Shown: positions 15,080-18,434 of the stretch, piece after piece | How positions within the stretch are numbered: the first letter of the stretch is position 1 | How the letters are laid out: each line of letters begins with the position of its first letter | From: Muribaculaceae bacterium | GTDB lineage: Bacteria > Bacteroidota > Bacteroidia > Bacteroidales > Muribaculaceae | Direction of reading: 5' to 3' | Length of the DNA stretch: 18,434 nucleotides | Assembly (NCBI GenBank): GCA_029056365.1 | Contig: JAIDBM010000346.1 | Location: forward strand, 1-18,434 | Made by a program: the position numbers and the translations under genes | The notes under the pieces: model-generated | The model's database searches: none | Seen by the model: the letters and a program-made list of their open reading frames with translations, nothing else | Told to the model about the DNA's origin: nothing

Positions 15080-15858
15080 GAGTAGGCGCGCATGCGCATG
15101 AGCATTTCGTCGAAATCAACCTGATGGGCATCGAATTCCGGCCCGTCGACGCACACGAAGCGCATTTTGCCGCCTACTGTAACGCGGCAGGCTCCGCACA
15201 TGCCGGTGCCGTCGACCATTATAGTGTTCAGGGAGCATATCGTGGGCACATTGTACCGCTGGGTAAGCCGGGACACGAATTTCATCATTATAGCCGGGCC
15301 GATGGTCACCACTTCGTCTACTTTCTCGCGTTGAATCACTTGTTCGACTCCATCGGTTACAAGACCTTTCCGGCCATAGCTGCCGTCGTCGGTCATTATA
15401 ATGACTTCATCGGAATACTCCCGGACTTGCTCCTCGAGTATGATCAGGTTTTTAGTGCGTGCCGCAAGCACGCTTACAACGCGGTTTCCGGCTTCTTTCA
15501 TTGCCTTGATTATGGGCAGCAACGGTGCTACGCCCACACCGCCGCCGCAGCACACCACAGTGCCGCGCTGCTTTATGTCGGTGGCACGGCCAAGCGGGCC
15601 GACTACATCGGTAAGGCAGTCGCCGGGTTCAAGGGCGCATATCTTGCGGGTACTCACGCCGATGGCCTGCACAACCAGGGTGATGGTGCCTCGTGTGGTG
15701 TCGGCATCGGCTATTGTCAGAGGGATGCGCTCGCCTTTTTCGCCGCATCGCACAATAACGAAGTGGCCCGGCTTCCGGGCACGGGCAATCATGGGCGCTT
15801 TTATGTCGAGGCGCACCACATTGTCCGAGAAGTGTTCTTTACAGACTATTTCATACAT
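15076..15858 (-). CDS. nfnA: NfnA / sulfide-dihydroorotate dehydrogenase-like FAD/NAD-binding subunit
   Basis: This 260-residue ferredoxin-reductase-like protein resembles PyrK and the NfnA (SudB) subunit. Residues about 1-95 form the FAD barrel with RIPLTI (44-49). Residues about 98-200 form the NAD-binding domain with CCGGGVGVAPLLP. The C-terminus carries a [2Fe-2S] motif: Cys221, Cys224 and Cys236, with Asp216 (VDGTGMCGACR) in the place where NfnA is known to use an Asp ligand. VCVDGPEFDAH (235-245) is typical of the family. In the complex it would oxidise or reduce NAD(H) while NfnB handles NADP(H) and ferredoxin. It has its own strong promoter about 50 bases upstream and its stop overlaps the nfnB start. 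A role as a dihydroorotate dehydrogenase subunit is less likely because no pyrD is nearby. Confidence 0.87.
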   Translation of the reverse strand: MYEIVCKEHFSDNVVRLDIKAPMIARARKPGHFVIVRCGEKGERIPLTIADADTTRGTITLVVQAIGVSTRKICALEPGDCLTDVVGPLGRATDIKQRGTVVCCGGGVGVAPLLPIIKAMKEAGNRVVSVLAARTKNLIILEEQVREYSDEVIIMTDDGSYGRKGLVTDGVEQVIQREKVDEVVTIGPAIMMKFVSRLTQRYNVPTICSLNTIMVDGTGMCGACRVTVGGKMRFVCVDGPEFDAHQVDFDEMLMRMRAYS

Positions 15859-15908
15859 AGATTCAAGGGGTTATAGATTTGCCCGCACTGTATGCAGAGC
15901 TGGTCTGG

Positions 15909-15939
15909 CAAAGTTAACAAAAAATTCCGATAATGCAAA
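15909..15939 (-). promoter_or_regulatory. Bacteroidetes-type promoter of nfnAB
   Basis: On the minus strand a TTTG -33 box (15936-15939) is followed after 19 bases by the -7 box TAACTTTG (15909-15916). The start of transcription would be near 15902, giving a leader of about 45 bases before nfnA. Confidence 0.85.
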
Positions 15940-15949
15940 AATAGGGTAT

Positions 15950-15982
15950 AAAAATAAAGCCCGCCTGATTCAGGCAGACTTT
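15950..15982 (-). terminator. Intrinsic terminator of the small lipoprotein gene
   Basis: An imperfect stem at 15956-15982 is centred on GCCTG/CAGGC with AAAG/CTTT at its base. It is followed on the minus strand by a T-rich tail (TTTATTTTTATA type). It lies between the lipoprotein stop and the nfnA promoter and separates the two units. Confidence 0.8.
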
Positions 15983-16012
15983 ACTATGGGGTTTTAATCG
16001 AGTTGTCGATTA

Positions 16013-16213
16013 TTAAGCCTTTACAGTGCTGTCAGCGGGAACGCTGTCGGCGGGAGCTTCTACTACAGTTTCTTCAACTACAGTTTCAGTAACTTCAGTT
16101 GTAGTAGCAGCAGTGCTGTCAACAGAGTCAGCGGCCTTGTTGGCTTCGCCGTTACCGCAGGAGAAGAGGCTTACGCTGAAAGCAACAGCGAGCATAAGAA
16201 CTAACTTTTTCAT
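16013..16213 (-). CDS. Small acidic low-complexity lipoprotein
   Basis: This 66-residue protein has a lipoprotein signal (MKKLVLMLAVAF, lipobox-like LFSC at Cys18 after Phe-Ser). The mature chain is a short acidic tail rich in Thr, Val, Glu, Ala, Asp and Ser (TEVTETVVEETVVEAPADS). I chose the ATG at 16213 rather than one nine codons upstream because the signal peptide begins there. It has its own promoter and terminator, so it is a single-gene unit and probably real despite its size. Function is unknown; no domain is recognised. An envelope role, such as an abundant small outer-membrane lipoprotein, is only a guess from its form. Confidence 0.8.
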   Translation of the reverse strand: MKKLVLMLAVAFSVSLFSCGNGEANKAADSVDSTAATTTEVTETVVEETVVEAPADSVPADSTVKA

Positions 16214-16263
16214 TTTCTTTTTGATTAAATAGTAAAACAATTATTTGTGCTTCAAAAACGCTA

Positions 16264-16295
16264 CAAAGTTACGCCTAATTTTTGAACCCACCAAA
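16264..16295 (-). promoter_or_regulatory. Bacteroidetes-type promoter of the small lipoprotein gene
   Basis: On the minus strand TTTG (16292-16295) is followed after 20 bases by TAACTTTG (16264-16271). The expected leader is about 45 bases. Confidence 0.83.
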
Positions 16296-16327
16296 TATTT
16301 CTGTGAAAAAAATATTCCGGTGAAGTG

Positions 16328-16342
16328 TTAATTCAGAATTAA
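16328..16342. repeat. Short AT-rich inverted repeat upstream of the lipoprotein promoter
   Basis: TTAATTC (16328-16334) and GAATTAA (16336-16342) form a perfect dyad around one base, about 33 bases upstream of the -33 box and 30 bases after the SulP stop. It may be an operator or a weak 3' structure for the SulP transcript; no strong terminator for SulP was found. Confidence 0.35.
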
Positions 16343-16371
16343 TCTGATTTAACAAGCATAAAATAAGCTGG

Positions 16372-18081
16372 TTATACGTTTTTCTGCGACTCCAGTTTTT
16401 TAACGATTCCGTTGGCCATGGCCACGGCTTTGGTTATGTGGTCGCATATGTGGTCGGAGCCGACGAGCTGGTCGATTCCTGCGTGTTCGAGGCTTTCGCG
16501 CACATTTTGCTTCACGCCCGACAGCACAATGTGGATTCCTTCTTTCTGGGCCGATTTTATGAGGATCTCGAGGTTGTGCAGGCCAGTTGCGTCGATAAAG
16601 GCTACTTTGCGCATCCGTATTATGCGCACCACAGGGGTCTGGGTGCCTACGGTGGCACGCATCGTTTCATCGAATTTGGTAGCCACGCCGAAGAAGAACG
16701 GGCCATCGATTTCGTATACGCTTACGCCTTTGGCCACATCGAGCACTTCGTGCTGCTGCATTTCGGTGCCTTCGGCCACATCGAGCTGCTCGGAATAAAC
16801 CTTGATTTCGGTGTTTTCGGTAACTCGGCGCAGGAACAGCACTATAGCCAGCAGCAGGCCAATTTCAATTGCAATCGTAAGGTCGAATATCACAGTAAGC
16901 AGGAAGGTGACAACGAGTACCGATATGTCGCTTTTGGGCGCTTTGAATATAGCCACGATTGTGCGCCATCCGCTCATGTTGTAAGCCACAACCATCAGTA
17001 CAGCGGCCAGACATGCCATCGGCACATAGTTTATCAACGGCATCAGGAACACGAATATCAGAAGCAGCACCACTGCGTGCACTATGCCGGCCACCGGGGT
17101 GCGGCCGCCGTTGGTGATGTTGGTCATGGTGCGGGCTATGGCGCCGGTTACGGGTATTCCGCCGAAGAACGGCACGGCTATGTTGGCTATGCCCTGGCCT
17201 ATGAGTTCGGTGTTGCTGTTGGTTTTGGAGCCGGTGACACCATCGGCCACTGTGGCCGACAGCAGCGATTCTATGGCTCCGAGTACGGCAATGGTGAATG
17301 CCGAGGGAAGCAGAAGGTTGATGGTGGCCATGTTGAGCTCGAATCCGCGCGGAAGGGGAATGTCGGTGCTCATTGTGCCGAAACGGTCGCCGATGGTTTG
17401 TACCGAGAAGCCGTCGATGCCGCGCAGCAGATAACTCACTGCTGTTACCACGATTATTGCTATGAGTGCGCCGGGCAGCTTTTTCGAAACTTTAGGGGTG
17501 AACACTATTATAAGCAACGACACGATGCCGACTGCCAGTGTGGGCAGATTCACGTTGCCGAACGATTTGAAGTAAACGCCCCATTTGGGAATGAACTGTC
17601 CGGGGATGTTCGTGAGCCCGAGGCCGAAAAAGTCGTTGATCTGTGTTGAGAATATCGTGAGCGCGATACCGGCGGTGAAGCCTACGATAATAGGATAGGG
17701 GATGAATTTGATTACCGTGCCCAGATGGAACAGGCCCATCAGCACCAGTATCACGCCCGCCATCGCGGTGGCTATGGCAAGTCCGTGGAGGCCGAATTGC
17801 GCTATGATATTGTACACAATAACGATAAAAGCTCCTGTCGGACCACCTATCTGTACGGTGTTGCCGCCGAAAAACGATACCAAAAAGCCTCCGATGATGG
17901 CTGTGATAAGGCCAACGGTAGGACTTACGCCCGATGCAATGCCGAATGCTATTGCCAGAGGAAGTGCCACGATTCCTACAACGATGCCCGCTATGACATC
18001 GTCTTTTAGTTTTGACATGGAGTAATGACTCAGCGTCTCGAACAGCTTCGGACGGAAGTCAATTGTTCCCGATAGTTTCAT
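16372..18081 (-). CDS. SulP/SLC26-family anion transporter with STAS domain
   Basis: This 569-residue inner-membrane protein is from the SulP family, whose members carry sulfate, bicarbonate or other anions. About 12-14 hydrophobic segments occupy residues 28-420, including the family stretches VALPLAIAFGIASG (38-51), IGGPTGAFIVIV (78-89) and a conserved ESLLSATVADG...NTELIGQGIANI region (261-301). The cytoplasmic STAS domain is at about 435-560, with the FIDATGLHNLE loop at 495-505. The open frame extends 46 codons further upstream, but the promoter at 18106-18136 would start transcription inside that stretch, so the ATG at 18081 is right. The substrate cannot be read from sequence; no sulfate-assimilation or carbonic-anhydrase gene is adjacent. 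Confidence 0.93.
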   Translation of the reverse strand: MKLSGTIDFRPKLFETLSHYSMSKLKDDVIAGIVVGIVALPLAIAFGIASGVSPTVGLITAIIGGFLVSFFGGNTVQIGGPTGAFIVIVYNIIAQFGLHGLAIATAMAGVILVLMGLFHLGTVIKFIPYPIIVGFTAGIALTIFSTQINDFFGLGLTNIPGQFIPKWGVYFKSFGNVNLPTLAVGIVSLLIIVFTPKVSKKLPGALIAIIVVTAVSYLLRGIDGFSVQTIGDRFGTMSTDIPLPRGFELNMATINLLLPSAFTIAVLGAIESLLSATVADGVTGSKTNSNTELIGQGIANIAVPFFGGIPVTGAIARTMTNITNGGRTPVAGIVHAVVLLLIFVFLMPLINYVPMACLAAVLMVVAYNMSGWRTIVAIFKAPKSDISVLVVTFLLTVIFDLTIAIEIGLLLAIVLFLRRVTENTEIKVYSEQLDVAEGTEMQQHEVLDVAKGVSVYEIDGPFFFGVATKFDETMRATVGTQTPVVRIIRMRKVAFIDATGLHNLEILIKSAQKEGIHIVLSGVKQNVRESLEHAGIDQLVGSDHICDHITKAVAMANGIVKKLESQKNV

Positions 18082-18105
18082 GTTTATATAGCTTGAAATT
18101 TTGCG

Positions 18106-18136
18106 CAAAGTTAAACATTTTTTAGCAATTGGCAAA
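18106..18136 (-). promoter_or_regulatory. Bacteroidetes-type promoter of the SulP gene
   Basis: On the minus strand TTTG (18133-18136) is followed after 19 bases by TAACTTTG (18106-18113). The transcript would start near 18099, leaving a leader of under 20 bases before the chosen ATG. Confidence 0.85.
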
Positions 18137-18283
18137 ATCGGCTTTGAGGGGCAGGAGTGAGTGGCTATGAGCGATGGGTTATGATGTGATGATAGAGGTA
18201 TTGGTGTCCTGTGAGACAAAAATGCGAAATAAGTGGCTTAAATGGATAAAAAATTGGGTTTGTGAAAAAAATATTGAAAATAA

Positions 18284-18315
18284 TTTGCAGATTACAGGAA
18301 TATGAACTAACTTTG
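18284..18315 (+). promoter_or_regulatory. Bacteroidetes-type promoter of the tRNA-Asp unit
   Basis: TTTG (18284-18287) is followed after 20 bases by TAACTTTG (18308-18315). The leader to the tRNA is about 50 bases and holds a small CGGC-TTA-GCCG stem (18328-18338). The remaining DNA between here and the SulP promoter shows no gene. Confidence 0.83.
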
Positions 18316-18372
18316 CACTCGCAAAAGCGGCTTAGCCGTCTCTTCCGCCAGGCGAATAGAGAAACGCAAAAT

Positions 18373-18434
18373 GGTGTGGTAGTTCAGCTGGTTAGAATAC
18401 CTGCCTGTCACGCAGGGGGTCGCGGGTTCGAGTC
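18373..18434 (+). tRNA. tRNA-Asp (anticodon GUC), 3' end outside window
   Basis: The acceptor 5' strand GGTGTGG begins at 18373. The D arm pairs GTTC (18382-18385) with GAAT (18395-18398). The anticodon stem CCTGC/GCAGG (18400-18404/18412-18416) holds the loop CTGTCAC with anticodon GTC at 18407-18409. The T arm GCGGGTTCGAGTC starts before the edge. About 62 of an expected 77 bases are present. Confidence 0.93.

Noticed and set aside
16214..16240. Upstream start for the small lipoprotein (nine extra residues).
   Set aside because: The inner ATG begins a standard MKKL-type lipoprotein signal; the extra residues add charges before it without benefit.
16438..17649. A 403-codon open frame opposite the SulP gene.
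   Set aside because: It mirrors a clear membrane transporter; the translation is rich in His, Tyr and Gly without motifs, and no promoter precedes it.
18082..18219. Upstream extension of the SulP frame by 46 codons.
   Set aside because: A strong promoter (18106-18136) lies inside the extension, so it would not be part of the transcript, and its translation does not resemble the SulP N-terminus.
1..18434. Search for CRISPR arrays, insertion sequences, transposase fragments or integrase genes.
   Set aside because: No regularly spaced repeats, terminal inverted repeats with a transposase, or recombinase motifs were seen; the genes look intact and of uniform style.

Overview
The window looks like chromosomal DNA of a gut-type member of the Bacteroidales. 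The evidence is a SusC/SusD pair, a propeller-type membrane regulator, and four well-spaced Bacteroidetes promoters of the form TTTG-N19/20-TAACTTTG. A family such as Muribaculaceae would fit the moderately GC-rich coding style and the Por-type C-terminal domains, but that placement is inference and was not tested.

Positions 1-13474 hold a polysaccharide utilization locus (PUL) with a divergent regulator. On the minus strand, in transcription order, are a SusC-like TonB-dependent transporter, a SusD-like lipoprotein, a non-lipidated predicted glycan-binding protein, a GH16 laminarinase-type endo-glucanase, a GH3 beta-glucosidase, and a GH128-type endo-beta-1,3-glucanase cut by the left window edge. 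The enzyme set points to a beta-1,3-glucan, either laminarin-like or fungal. Endo-cleavage by GH16 and GH128 would give oligosaccharides that SusCD imports and GH3 trims to glucose. On the plus strand, a 972-residue membrane protein joins a periplasmic beta-propeller/Y_Y_Y sensor to a cytoplasmic LuxR-type helix-turn-helix, with no kinase or receiver between them. The 299-base AT-rich gap between regulator and susC carries overlapping perfect palindromes, short repeats and two weak promoter candidates. Strong hairpins sit in the susD/binding-protein gap and the binding-protein/GH16 gap and may set different expression levels along the transcript.

Positions 13475-18434 look like housekeeping DNA. 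A terminator lies between the convergent regulator and the following operon. On the minus strand come nfnA and nfnB (overlapping ATGA; an electron-bifurcating NADH-dependent ferredoxin:NADP+ oxidoreductase, often annotated as gltD), a 66-residue acidic lipoprotein, and a SulP anion transporter with a STAS domain, each transcription unit having its own clear promoter. A divergent promoter at the right end drives a tRNA-Asp(GUC) gene that runs off the window.

The most unusual feature is that the glycan-binding protein and the GH16 enzyme both end in a domain resembling the type A C-terminal sorting signal of the type IX secretion system, and neither has a lipobox. This suggests a PUL whose surface parts may be exported by T9SS instead of being anchored as SusE/F-type lipoproteins.
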